Shown in pieces: positions 1 to 7,303 of a DNA stretch of 35,616 bases. How positions within the stretch are numbered: the stretch's first letter is position 1; each line of letters opens with the position of its first letter. The notes under the pieces were generated by a model. That model searched no databases. It was not told where the DNA came from and saw only the letters and a list, made by a program, of their open reading frames with translations. Position numbers and translations under genes: made by a program. The stretch comes from Candidatus Scatomorpha intestinavium (GTDB lineage: Bacteria > Bacillota > Clostridia > Oscillospirales > Oscillospiraceae): assembly GCA_018712985.1 (NCBI GenBank), contig DVGA01000056.1:1-35616 (forward strand), read 5' to 3'.

Positions 1-208
1 CGCAAAGTCTATCTGGACGTGAAAAAACAAATGATAGAGGAATGCAACAGGAATATTGGTCCGCAGGAGAATGTACAGGAGGCCGTCAGAAAGCTCTGCA
101 AAAACCTGCTTCGCTATATGACGGAATACACCGACGAATTTCTGTTCATTGAGCAGGCGTGTAACTCACCTATGGTGACAGATGAAATGATTGAAGAACT
201 TGAACGGT

Positions 209-216
209 ATAACCAA
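209..216. repeat. Target site duplication, left copy (ATAACCAA)
   Basis: Identical to 825-832 and directly abutting the left inverted repeat of the element. Confidence 0.85.
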
Positions 217-240
217 GTCCCAATTCGACTTTGTGTTCCC
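217..240 (+). repeat. Left terminal inverted repeat
   Basis: Shares a TCCCAATT outer block and a TTTGTGTTCCC inner block with the reverse complement of 801-824. The mismatches are the first base and four bases between the blocks. Confidence 0.8.
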
Positions 241-275
241 CCTCAAAACCTGTGTATAAATATTCGATACCATGT

Positions 276-299
276 CCCCCCTTGTGTGATATAGGGGGG
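276..299. other. C6/G6 hairpin inside the element, near its left end
   Basis: CCCCCC (276-281) pairs with GGGGGG (294-299) across a 12-base loop. It could block read-through transcription entering the element from tetR, or help position a transposase; no U-tract follows. Confidence 0.45.
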
Positions 300-315
300 C
301 TTCGATGTATTTGCC

Positions 316-344
316 TTGAAAGAGGCACGATGGTATGGTAAAAT
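316..344 (+). promoter_or_regulatory. Sigma-A-type promoter inside the element
   Basis: TTGAAA (316-321), 17-bp spacer, TAAAAT (339-344). It sits about 40 bp upstream of the cargo gene start, so the cargo brings its own promoter. Confidence 0.65.
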
Positions 345-383
345 ATAAATAATATGGAATATTTGATAAAGGATGGTGACGAT

Positions 384-689
384 ATGTTTGACGTATGGAT
401 GGGAGATATAGAACTTACTACGGCAATTTTAATTTTTTCTGTCATCGTGCTTTTGCCAGTTCAATTACTTCTTTGCTTTAAGGCAAAGAGCAAGGCGATT
501 CGTTTACTGCCTGTGATGGTGCTTTCTATAGCGACAATTATTTTTGCTGTGATGTCTGTTGCAATTACAGGATGGGATGGACTGGGATACGTATTCCTCG
601 CCATATTTACAGGTTTTATGTTACTTATGTGCGGCATGGGCTGGGGCATCTGGTGGATTGTAAAACGCAAGAAGCAAAGCAAGGCATAG
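384..689 (+). CDS. Small three-helix membrane protein, cargo of the insertion element, function unknown
   Basis: 101 codons. I chose ATG 384 because AAAGGAT at 368-374 is a good ribosome binding site 9 bases upstream; the earlier in-frame ATG at 354 has none. Three hydrophobic segments are visible, at about residues 10-31, 40-60 and 67-90, and the tail is basic (VKRKKQSKA). A conserved-looking GWDGLGY sequence lies before helix 3 and a GMGWGIWW run within it. No catalytic or binding motif is recognisable and I cannot place it in a family. It is the only gene of the element and has its own promoter and terminator. Its AT-rich composition matches the surrounding tetR/reductase region but not the rest of the window. 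Confidence 0.7.
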   Translation: MFDVWMGDIELTTAILIFSVIVLLPVQLLLCFKAKSKAIRLLPVMVLSIATIIFAVMSVAITGWDGLGYVFLAIFTGFMLLMCGMGWGIWWIVKRKKQSKA

Positions 690-718
690 CGCGAGTAAAA
701 TGAATTGAGTATCAGAGG

Positions 719-750
719 GGATCTCGCCTTAATGGGTGAGATCCTCGTTT
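719..750 (+). terminator. Intrinsic terminator of the cargo gene
   Basis: GGATCTC (719-725) pairs with GAGATCC (738-744), extended by GCC/GGT-type pairs, followed by TCGTTTT. It lies 30 bp after the cargo stop codon and inside the element. Confidence 0.7.
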
Positions 751-800
751 TATGTCCCCTAATGAATAAATCTACATTAGCTTACTCTACCCTATACTCC

Positions 801-824
801 GGGAACACAAAAGGAAATTGGGAG
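801..824 (-). repeat. Right terminal inverted repeat
   Basis: Reverse complement matches 217-240 at 19 of 24 positions. Confidence 0.8.
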
Positions 825-832
825 ATAACCAA
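825..832. repeat. Target site duplication, right copy (ATAACCAA)
   Basis: Identical to 209-216. Deleting one copy together with 217-824 restores the TetR reading frame. Confidence 0.85.
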
Positions 833-1022
833 AATACAGTCCAAGTCTTTCAGCGCGGAGTGCAGGAGGGGATTTTGAAGCAAACTTCCCCGGTTCTCCT
901 GATTGGCTTTTGCTATTATCCTATCCAGCAGATTTTCAAGGAATGCCGAAAGGAAAACTCCATGCTGCCAGGTGTGGATTTTGAAGTCGTTTTTCAAATG
1001 TGTTGGGACGCAATCAAACGTT

Positions 1023-1053
1023 AAAAGGAGGCGCCTTCCGGTGCTTTCTTTTT
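1023..1053 (+). terminator. Terminator after the tetR remnant
   Basis: AGGCGCC (1029-1035 with one offset) pairs with GGTGCTT (1040-1046) across TTCC, followed by TCTTTTT. It immediately follows the TAA of the TetR gene, so the reductase at 1105 probably needs another promoter; I see no convincing one in 1054-1104. Confidence 0.6.
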
Positions 1054-1104
1054 AAGAATATAAATAAATGAACATTCCATTATGATAAATGGGAGGACAC
1101 GGGA

Positions 1105-2235
1105 ATGAAATACGAGGCATTCAAAAATAATGTAAATCTTTCCAAGCTCGGATTGGGCGCTATGCGGTTGCCGCAGGCAGAACCGGGATTTGCCGGCCCG
1201 ATCGACGAACCAAAAGCGCAAGAAATCATCGACTACTGCATGGCGCACGGAGTAAACTATTATGACACGGCTTACATTTACCACGGCGGCAATTCCGAAG
1301 TGGTTTTAGGAAGGGCGCTTTCTAAATATCCGCGGGACAGCTTCTATATAGCGGATAAATTCAATGTACAGGCAAATCCCGATTACGAAGCCCAGTTCTC
1401 GGAACAGCTGAACCGGCTCCATACAGGATATATCGACTTCTATTTGCTGCATGGAATAACCGACTTAACAGCCAGAGATTACGAAGATGGCGGCTGTATC
1501 CCATATTTTCAAGTTCAGAAGAGCCGGGGGAAAATCAAATACTTAGGCTTTTCATTCCACGGCACACCGAACTGTCTGCGTGAACTGCTCAAACACGGCT
1601 GCTGGGATTTTGTGCAGATCCAGTTGAATTATTATGACTGGTATCAGGGGACAGCAAAGCAGCAATATGAAATTTTGAAAGAGCACGGCATTCCTGTTAT
1701 GGTTATGGAGCCTGTCCACGGCGGCATGCTGGCAAATTTGCCCGAAGAATGCTTGCAGCTTTTCCAAAAAACAGGTGTTTCCCCGGCTGCCTGGGCGCTT
1801 CGATTTGTGATGAATCTGCCGGGTGTAGCTGTAGTTTTAAGCGGCATGTCCAATATGCAGCAGGCAGAAGAAAACGTAAACACTGCGGCTTTAGGATATC
1901 AGTTGACCGGCGAAGAATTGTCAATGTTAGAAGAAATCAGCAATATGCTCCGCAAAAAGATAGCGGTTCCCTGCACCGGCTGCCGGTATTGCTGTGATAA
2001 CTGCCCGCAAGGATTGGACATACCATCACTCCTGTCTGCTTACAATGACTATCGTGATGATGCCGCTGCGTTAGGAAACAGCGATATGGCAGCATGGCGG
2101 CTGTTCCGCTTGAAAGCATTGCCGGAAGGAAAAACGCCTGCGGCCTGTATTGGCTGCGGGAGCTGTACGGCACACTGCCCGCAGGCATTGGACATCCCGC
2201 TCTATATGGAGGAAATGGCAGATATATTGAAATAG
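1105..2235 (+). CDS. Aldo/keto reductase with C-terminal double 4Fe-4S ferredoxin-like domain
   Basis: 376 residues, from ATG 1105 with GGGAGG 8 bases upstream. The N-terminal two thirds are an AKR TIM barrel with the full catalytic tetrad visible: D54, Y59 (DTAYIY), K85 (ADKF) and H116 (LLHG). The C-terminal third carries two cysteine clusters, C290-C293-C296/C297-C300-P and C348-C351-C354-C358-P, as in ferredoxin 4Fe-4S sites. Proteins of this build are presumed redox enzymes in anaerobes that pass electrons between an NAD(P)H-type active site and Fe-S centres; the substrate is unknown. The gene lies directly after the disrupted TetR gene in the AT-rich segment. A second enzyme of the same build (14815-15909) lacks the tetrad. 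Confidence 0.9.
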   Translation: MKYEAFKNNVNLSKLGLGAMRLPQAEPGFAGPIDEPKAQEIIDYCMAHGVNYYDTAYIYHGGNSEVVLGRALSKYPRDSFYIADKFNVQANPDYEAQFSEQLNRLHTGYIDFYLLHGITDLTARDYEDGGCIPYFQVQKSRGKIKYLGFSFHGTPNCLRELLKHGCWDFVQIQLNYYDWYQGTAKQQYEILKEHGIPVMVMEPVHGGMLANLPEECLQLFQKTGVSPAAWALRFVMNLPGVAVVLSGMSNMQQAEENVNTAALGYQLTGEELSMLEEISNMLRKKIAVPCTGCRYCCDNCPQGLDIPSLLSAYNDYRDDAAALGNSDMAAWRLFRLKALPEGKTPAACIGCGSCTAHCPQALDIPLYMEEMADILK

Positions 2236-2344
2236 CACAGCCGGCCCGGCCAGCCCATGTCAATATGAACAGGCCGCCCCACATTTCTGCGTTTTTAAAT
2301 AATCAACGCCCTCCGGGCTTGAACAGCCTGCAGGGCACCACGGC

Positions 2345-2374
2345 AAAAAAACGAGGGGGGCAAATCCCCCCTCG
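2345..2374 (-). terminator. Terminator of the phosphofructokinase gene
   Basis: On the minus strand a CGAGGGGGG/CCCCCCTCG stem with a 5-base loop is followed by a run of seven T. It lies 8 bases past the stop codon. The rest of 2236-2381 shows only a weak GCCCT/AGGGC dyad and no gene. Confidence 0.85.
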
Positions 2375-2381
2375 CTTTCGA

Positions 2382-3473
2382 TTATGTCTCGTCGCCGAAA
2401 TAAATCTTCACGTCCCTCGCCGTCTGGATAAGCGGATGGTCCACGGGGAGGAACTTGGTGCGGCTCGCGGCGTCCTCCAGCGGGACGGAGACGATCTCGC
2501 CCTTCTGGATGCCCACCATCATGCCGTATTTCTTCTCCATGATGAGGTGCGCCGCGGCGGTGCCGAACTGCGTGGCGAGCACGCGGTCATACGGGCACGG
2601 GGGGCCGCCCCTCTGGTAATGGCCGGGTATGGTCACGCGGGTCTCCTGCCCGGTAAGCGCCTCGAGCTCGCTGGCTATGCGGTAGGAGATCGTGGAGTGG
2701 CGCGACTGCTCCTTCACCTTGCGGCGCTCCTCCTCGCTGAGCACGGCGTCCGTCGAGGAGACGGCGCCCTCCGCCACGGCGATGATGGAGAAGTGCTTCC
2801 CGCCGCGGTAGCGCTTCTCGACGGCGGCGGCCACGGCCTCGATATTATAGGGTATCTCGGGGATCAGTATTATGTCCGCGCCGGAGGCGATGCCCGCGTT
2901 CAGCGTGAGCCAGCCGGCGTCGCGCCCCATGAGCTCCACGAGGAACACGCGCCCGTGGGAGCTTGCGGTGGAGTGGATGTAGTCTATGACGTTGGTGCCG
3001 ATGTCCACGGCGCTCTGGAAGCCGAAGGTGGTGTCCGTGCCCCAGATGTCGTTATCTATGGTCTTGGGCAGGGTCACTATGTTCATGCCGGCGTCCATCA
3101 GGAGCTTTGCGCTCTTCTGCGTGCCGTTGCCGCCCATGACGACCAGGCAGTCGAGATTCAGGCGGTTATAGGTGTCCAGCATCGCGGGCATCAGGTCGTT
3201 GCCCTCGTCGTCGACTATGGCCTTGCCGGGTATGTACTTCTGGCGTGAGGTGCCAAGTATTGTCCCGCCCTCGGTCAGTATGCCGGAAAAATCCTTGGAC
3301 TCCATGAACTTGTAGTCGCCCTCGATGAGGCCGCGGTAGCCGTCGTACATGCCGAAAATCTCGACATTGTCAACGTACTGCAGCAGCGCCTTGCCTATGC
3401 CGCGTATGGCGGCGTTCAGGCCCTGGCAGTCGCCGCCGGAGGTGACGATGCCTACCTTTGTGTTTCTTTTCAT
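2382..3473 (-). CDS. pfkA: 6-phosphofructokinase
   Basis: 363 residues. It phosphorylates fructose 6-phosphate to fructose 1,6-bisphosphate, the committed step of glycolysis. Family motifs in order: TSGGDCQGLNAAIRG (11-25), the phosphoryl-donor loop GGNGT (114-118), catalytic PKTIDND (136-142, D140 the likely base) and LMGRDAGW (181-188). A Gly in the donor loop (GGNGT) with a Lys before TIDND is the mixed pattern of the group III family: Gly usually goes with ATP use, Lys is shared with pyrophosphate-dependent enzymes. ATP is therefore likely but not proven. ATG 3473 is preceded by CGGAGGG. It is a single-gene unit with its own promoter and terminator. The symbol is a family-level assignment. 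Confidence 0.9.
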   Translation of the reverse strand: MKRNTKVGIVTSGGDCQGLNAAIRGIGKALLQYVDNVEIFGMYDGYRGLIEGDYKFMESKDFSGILTEGGTILGTSRQKYIPGKAIVDDEGNDLMPAMLDTYNRLNLDCLVVMGGNGTQKSAKLLMDAGMNIVTLPKTIDNDIWGTDTTFGFQSAVDIGTNVIDYIHSTASSHGRVFLVELMGRDAGWLTLNAGIASGADIILIPEIPYNIEAVAAAVEKRYRGGKHFSIIAVAEGAVSSTDAVLSEEERRKVKEQSRHSTISYRIASELEALTGQETRVTIPGHYQRGGPPCPYDRVLATQFGTAAAHLIMEKKYGMMVGIQKGEIVSVPLEDAASRTKFLPVDHPLIQTARDVKIYFGDET

Positions 3474-3511
3474 ATATTCAGCCCTCCGATTATTCGAGTC
3501 ATTCCAAACGT

Positions 3512-3541
3512 ATCATATAACATGGGCATAACGCTTGTCAA
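3512..3541 (-). promoter_or_regulatory. Promoter of the phosphofructokinase gene
   Basis: On the minus strand TTGACA (3536-3541), 18-bp spacer, TATGAT (3512-3517); an alternative -10, TATATG, gives 16 bp. Confidence 0.7.
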
Positions 3542-3568
3542 CACAAACCGGTGTAAAATAAAAGGCGA

Positions 3569-3598
3569 AAAACGGGCGGAGGCCCCGCCCGTTTTTTA
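3569..3598 (-). terminator. Terminator at the end of the der-plsY-suf gene run
   Basis: ACGGGCGG (3572-3579) pairs with CCGCCCGT (3585-3592). The minus strand continues TTTTT after the stem; the plus strand also has a T6 run, so it can work both ways. Confidence 0.8.
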
Positions 3599-3609
3599 TT
3601 TGCGCCGGT

Positions 3610-4527
3610 TTATTTCAGGAAGCCGGCCACGATCTCTTCTTCTGCCTCTTTTTCCGTGAGCCCGAGGGTCATCAGCTTGGTGAGCTGCTCGCCGGCGATC
3701 TTGCCTATCGCGGCCTCGTGCACCAGGCTGGCCTCCACGCTGTTGGCCGTGATCTCGGGTATGGCCTGGACATATCCGCTGTCCATCACGATGCTGTCGC
3801 ACTCGCTGTGGCCATAGCACTTCGCGTTGCCGTTCATGCGCAGGTAGAGCACCTGGCGCGACTGGTCGCGCGCCACGCCGCGGCTGACGATGTTGGCGCT
3901 GCTGTCGTCCCCGTCGAGGTCGACGGTGAATTCGGTCTCGCTGGTCTGCGTGCCGTGGGTCATGAGCTTCTCCGCGACTATCAGCGTGCTGCCCGGGGCC
4001 AGCTTGGCCTCCGTGATGCGCTTTGTGGAGTCCACGCCCTTTATCTGCGTGGTGTCCATCTCCATCTGGGCGCCCTCTTCAAGGCTTATTATCGTGGTGG
4101 GGTTCATTATGCGCCCGCCGGTGCCGTCGCCCTCGGCGTAGTGCTTTTCGATGTACTTCACCTTCGCGTTTTTGCCCACAAAGAAGCTGTGTATGCCGTC
4201 GTGCTGGCTGTCCTGGCTGCCGCAGTTGGAGATGCCGCAGCCGGCGACTATGGTGACGTCGCAGTCCTCGCCTATGTGGAAGTCGTTGTATACCAGGTCC
4301 TTCAGGCCGGACTTCTCTATGATGACGGGGATGTGCATGCTCTCGTTTTTTGTGCCGGGCTTTATGAAGATGTCTATGCCCGGCTTGTCCTTCTTGCTGA
4401 CTATGTCTATATTGGCCGTGGTGTTCCGCCCGGCGAGCTCGCCGTCCGAGCGGATGTTATACGCCCCCTCCGGGACGCCGTGCAGCCCGGCCACCTGCGC
4501 AAGCAGCGCCTTCTGTATGCTGTCCAT
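3610..4527 (-). CDS. sufB: Short SufB/SufD-family Fe-S cluster scaffold protein (SufB-like, SmsB-like)
   Basis: 305 residues, much shorter than the roughly 480-500 of classical SufB. It is the scaffold on which Fe-S clusters are assembled, working with the SufC ATPase encoded just upstream. The beta-helix core has the two features that distinguish SufB from SufD: a cysteine in SECDS (C243, aligning with the catalytic Cys of E. coli SufB) and the HEAAIGKI motif (H270/E271). The N-terminal SufB extension is absent. Only sufC accompanies it; no sufD, sufS, sufU or sufA is present in the window. This matches the two-gene minimal SUF-like (SMS) architecture described for anaerobes. It starts 13 bases after sufC with AGGAGG-like spacing and ends at a terminator. 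Confidence 0.85.
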   Translation of the reverse strand: MDSIQKALLAQVAGLHGVPEGAYNIRSDGELAGRNTTANIDIVSKKDKPGIDIFIKPGTKNESMHIPVIIEKSGLKDLVYNDFHIGEDCDVTIVAGCGISNCGSQDSQHDGIHSFFVGKNAKVKYIEKHYAEGDGTGGRIMNPTTIISLEEGAQMEMDTTQIKGVDSTKRITEAKLAPGSTLIVAEKLMTHGTQTSETEFTVDLDGDDSSANIVSRGVARDQSRQVLYLRMNGNAKCYGHSECDSIVMDSGYVQAIPEITANSVEASLVHEAAIGKIAGEQLTKLMTLGLTEKEAEEEIVAGFLK

Positions 4528-4540
4528 ATGTCTCCTCCCT

Positions 4541-5260
4541 TCACACCGCGGAGAGCTTCGCGCACTGGCCGCCGCTGATGAGCTTGGGGAGCATCTCCTC
4601 CCTCGGGCCGTCCTCGCTTATTGCGCCGTTGGCTATGACGATTATGCGGTCGGCTATCTCGAGTATGCGCTCCTGGTGCGTGATTATCATTATGCTGCCG
4701 TTTATCTCTTCATACAGCTTTTCGAACACGGCGATGAGGTTTGAAAAGCTCCAGAGGTCTATGCCCGCCTCCGGCTCGTCGAATATCGAGAGCTTTGTCC
4801 CGCGGGCGAGGATCGTGGCTATCTCTATGCGCTTGAGCTCGCCGCCGGAGAGGCTGGCGTTGACCTCGCGGTTTACATAATCACGTGCACACATGCCGAC
4901 GCGCGCAAGGTAGTCGCAGGCCTGGCCCACGCTTATCTTCTTGCCCGCGGCGTAGCGCAGCAGGTCGTACACGGTGATGCCCTTGAACCTCACGGGCTGC
5001 TGAAAGGCGAAGCTGATGCCCTTCCTCGCCCGCTCGGTGACGCCGAGGGCGGTTATATCCTCCCCGTCGAGGAGTACCTGCCCCGAAGTGGGGGCAATTA
5101 TGCCCGCTATTATGCGTGCGAGCGTGCTTTTACCGCCGCCGTTGGGCCCGGTTATGGCGACGAAGCGCTCATCCACCTTCAGGCTGACGCCGCGGAGTAT
5201 CTCCTTTTCGGCGCCGTCCTCCTCCTGGGCGGCGTAGGTTATATCTCTGAGTTCCAGCAT
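4541..5260 (-). CDS. sufC: SufC-type ABC ATPase for Fe-S cluster assembly
   Basis: 239 residues. A soluble ABC-type ATPase that drives conformational change in the SufB-type scaffold. Visible motifs: Walker A GPNGGGKST (38-46), Q-loop FAFQQP, signature LSGGELKR, Walker B LSIFDEPEAGID and the H-loop ITHQ. The LSGGE and EPEAGID context is SufC-like rather than that of a membrane transporter, and no permease gene is nearby. ATG 5260 has GGGAGG about 10 bases upstream and lies only 19 bases after the plsY stop, without a terminator, so it is probably co-transcribed with der and plsY. Confidence 0.9.
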   Translation of the reverse strand: MLELRDITYAAQEEDGAEKEILRGVSLKVDERFVAITGPNGGGKSTLARIIAGIIAPTSGQVLLDGEDITALGVTERARKGISFAFQQPVRFKGITVYDLLRYAAGKKISVGQACDYLARVGMCARDYVNREVNASLSGGELKRIEIATILARGTKLSIFDEPEAGIDLWSFSNLIAVFEKLYEEINGSIMIITHQERILEIADRIIVIANGAISEDGPREEMLPKLISGGQCAKLSAV

Positions 5261-5279
5261 ATCAATGCTCCCTCCCCTG

Positions 5280-5951
5280 TTAAAAATCCTCCGAGTCCAG
5301 CTTGTGCGAGACGTCGGGCCTGAAATCTATCTTGCTTTCCCGGTGCTGTATGAGCCTTATTATGTTCTGATAGTGCTTGAGCACGACCAGCGCCACCGAG
5401 AAACATACGAGCAGCATGCTCAGCGAGGAGAACCCCTGCGCGAGCGCGGTGACCGGCACCGACAGCGCGCCGAGCACCGATCCGAGCGACACATAGCGCG
5501 TCGCCGCCACGGCGACGGCAAAAATCAGCAGGCAGATTATGCCGGCGTGGTATTCCATGACGAACACGCAGGCCATGCCGCAGAGTATGCCCTTGCCGCC
5601 CCGGAAGCCAAAGGGCGCGGGGAAAACATGCCCCATGATGCAGCAGAAGGTGGCGAAGGCACGGCCCACTTCCCGGTAATAGGCGACGTCGGCCTGCTCC
5701 GGCGCGGTGAGCCCGAGCAGGATGCCGCCGAGGAAGGCGGCGAGCGCCCCCTTTCCTATATCCACCGCGAGGACCTCGAGCAGCCCGGCGCGGCCGAAGG
5801 AGCGGAAGAAATTCGTCGCCCCGGCGTTCCCGCTGCCCATGCTGCGGATGTCCACGCCGAATATCCGGCGCGAGATTATAAGCGAACCGTTCAGGCAACC
5901 GAGCGTGTAGCTCAGCGCGGCGATGAGCACGAGCAGGAGGACGGTCACCAT
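5280..5951 (-). CDS. plsY: Glycerol-3-phosphate acyltransferase PlsY
   Basis: 223 residues. An integral membrane enzyme that transfers the acyl group of acyl-phosphate to glycerol 3-phosphate, making lysophosphatidate, the first step of phospholipid synthesis. All three PlsY motifs are visible: GSGNAGATN (39-47), DIGKG (64-68) and HVFPAPFGFRGGKG (108-121). Several hydrophobic helices surround them. The start ATG shares one base with the stop codon of der (TAATG), so translation is probably coupled. The der-plsY pair is a conserved clostridial arrangement. Confidence 0.95.
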   Translation of the reverse strand: MVTVLLLVLIAALSYTLGCLNGSLIISRRIFGVDIRSMGSGNAGATNFFRSFGRAGLLEVLAVDIGKGALAAFLGGILLGLTAPEQADVAYYREVGRAFATFCCIMGHVFPAPFGFRGGKGILCGMACVFVMEYHAGIICLLIFAVAVAATRYVSLGSVLGALSVPVTALAQGFSSLSMLLVCFSVALVVLKHYQNIIRLIQHRESKIDFRPDVSHKLDSEDF

Positions 5952-7276
5952 TATTCCTTATCCCCCTTCTGACGGATAACTATGCGCACCGGGGTGCCCT
6001 CGAGGCCGAAAACTGCGCGGATCTGGTTCTCGATATAGCGCTGGTAGGAAAAGTGGAAGAGCTCACGGCTGTTGCAGAAGATAACGAAGCAGGGCGGCTT
6101 TATCCCCGTCTGCGTCATGTAGTATATCTTCAGGCGCTTGCCCTTGTCCGTGGGCGGCTGCTGGCGGGCCTGCGCATCCGCCAGGACGTTGTTGAGCATG
6201 CCCGTGGTTATGCGCATGGAGCTCTGCTCGTTCACGAAATTCACAAGCTCGAAAATGCGCTGCGTCCTCTGCCCCGTGAGAGCGCTGATGAAGAGCACCG
6301 GCGCGTAGGTCATGAAGGCGAGGTCGCGGTAGATCTCGCGGCGCATCTTGTCCATGGTCTTGCCGTCCTTTTCGACAAGGTCCCACTTGTTCGCCACGAT
6401 GATGCTGGCCTTCCCGGCCTCGTGCGCCATTCCGGCGATCTTCGTGTCCTGCTCAGTCACGCCCTCGCGCGCGTCTATCATGATCAGGCACACGTCAGCG
6501 CGCTCGATGGCGAGCTGCGCGCGCATCACTGAGAATTTCTCTATCCTGTCGTCCACCTTCGAGCGGCGGCGGATGCCCGCCGTGTCGATGAAGACGTATT
6601 TGCCGTATTCGTTTTCAAACTGCGTGTCCACGGCGTCGCGCGTGGTTCCGGCCTGGTCGGCAACTATGACGCGCTTTTCGCCGAGGATGAGGTTGATGAG
6701 CGAGCTCTTGCCCACGTTGGGCTTGCCTATCACGGCGACGTGGATGCGCTCGTCGTCCTCCTCGCCCTCTTCCTGGGGCGGGAAGTGCGCCACGCAGGCG
6801 TCCAAAAGGTCGCCCGTGCCGTGCCCGTGCATGGCGGAGAGCTCGACCGGGTCGCCGAGGCCGAGCGAATAGAACTCGTAGAACCCCGGGTCCGGCAGCC
6901 CGGTAGAATCCATCTTGTTCACGCAGAGCACCACCGGCTTTTTGGATCGCAGCAGCATATTCGCCACCTCGCGGTCCGCGGCGGTGACGCCGGTGCCGAT
7001 TTCCGTGACGAGTACGATCACGTCCGCCGCGTCGATGGCTATCTGGGCCTGTTCGCGCATGAATAGTAGTATTTCGCTGTCGGCCGACGGCTCTATGCCG
7101 CCGGTATCCACTATATCAAATTTCCGCCCGTTCCACTCGCACTCGGCATACAGCCTGTCGCGCGTCACACCGGGCGTGTCCTCCACTATGGAGAGGCGCT
7201 TGCCCGCAAGGCGGTTGAAAAGCAGGGACTTGCCCACGTTCGGGCGCCCCACTATGGCCACAAGGGGTCTGGACAT
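5951..7276 (-). CDS. der: Ribosome-assembly GTPase Der (EngA)
   Basis: 441 residues from ATG 7276. A tandem-domain GTPase needed for 50S subunit maturation. G domain 1 has GRPNVGKS, DTPG and NKMD; G domain 2 has GKPNVGKSS, DTAG and NKWD; a KH-like domain at the C-terminus includes PPCFVIFCN. Each G domain carries a switch region (GVTRD, GTTRD). I prefer ATG 7276 over the GTG at 7288 because AGGTGG (7285-7290) lies 8 bases before it, while the GTG overlaps that site. It sits 27 bases after DUF512 without a terminator, so one transcript is likely. Confidence 0.95.
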   Translation of the reverse strand: MSRPLVAIVGRPNVGKSLLFNRLAGKRLSIVEDTPGVTRDRLYAECEWNGRKFDIVDTGGIEPSADSEILLFMREQAQIAIDAADVIVLVTEIGTGVTAADREVANMLLRSKKPVVLCVNKMDSTGLPDPGFYEFYSLGLGDPVELSAMHGHGTGDLLDACVAHFPPQEEGEEDDERIHVAVIGKPNVGKSSLINLILGEKRVIVADQAGTTRDAVDTQFENEYGKYVFIDTAGIRRRSKVDDRIEKFSVMRAQLAIERADVCLIMIDAREGVTEQDTKIAGMAHEAGKASIIVANKWDLVEKDGKTMDKMRREIYRDLAFMTYAPVLFISALTGQRTQRIFELVNFVNEQSSMRITTGMLNNVLADAQARQQPPTDKGKRLKIYYMTQTGIKPPCFVIFCNSRELFHFSYQRYIENQIRAVFGLEGTPVRIVIRQKGDKE

Positions 7277-7303
7277 TCCGCCGGCCACCTTTCGTATCCG
7301 TAT

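Larger units (their letters stand above)
217..824. mobile_element. 608-bp transposase-less insertion element carrying one cargo gene
   Basis: The element is bounded by imperfect 24-bp terminal inverted repeats (217-240 and 801-824, 19 of 24 positions matching) and flanked by a perfect 8-bp direct repeat ATAACCAA (209-216 and 825-832). It interrupts a TetR coding frame that is restored exactly when element and one repeat are removed, which independently confirms the ends. Inside are, in order, a C6/G6 hairpin (276-299), a promoter (316-344), a 101-codon membrane-protein gene (384-689) and a terminator (719-750). There is no transposase, so it must have been moved in trans, like a MITE with a passenger gene. 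An 8-bp duplication occurs in several IS families (for example IS66, ISL3, IS256, IS1595), but I cannot assign these ends to one. Confidence 0.85.
1..1024 (+). pseudogene. TetR/AcrR-family regulator, split by an insertion element and 5' truncated by the window edge
   Basis: Two pieces of one gene lie on either side of the element at 217-824. The left piece (1-216) runs in frame 1 and encodes the middle of a TetR ligand-binding domain, with a TDEFLFIEQACNSP segment typical of the family. The right piece (833-1024) encodes the C-terminal helices, including FQRGVQEGILK and LLIGFCYYPI, and ends at TAA 1022-1024. Removing the element plus one copy of the 8-bp duplication joins codon CAA (214-216) to AAT (833-835) in the same frame, giving ERYNQ-NTVQVFQRG. 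The protein made now would run into the element and stop at TAG 292-294, losing the last helices. The DNA-binding domain lies left of the window. TetR repressors often control an adjacent operon, so the reductase at 1105 is a plausible former target; that is inference. Confidence 0.85.

Noticed and set aside
833..1024. Separate small gene right of the insertion element
   Set aside because: It is the C-terminal part of the split TetR gene and joins the left part in frame.
2094..3248. 384-codon plus-strand frame running across the reductase end and phosphofructokinase
   Set aside because: It crosses a terminator and two real genes and reads as low-complexity sequence rich in Arg, His and Ala.
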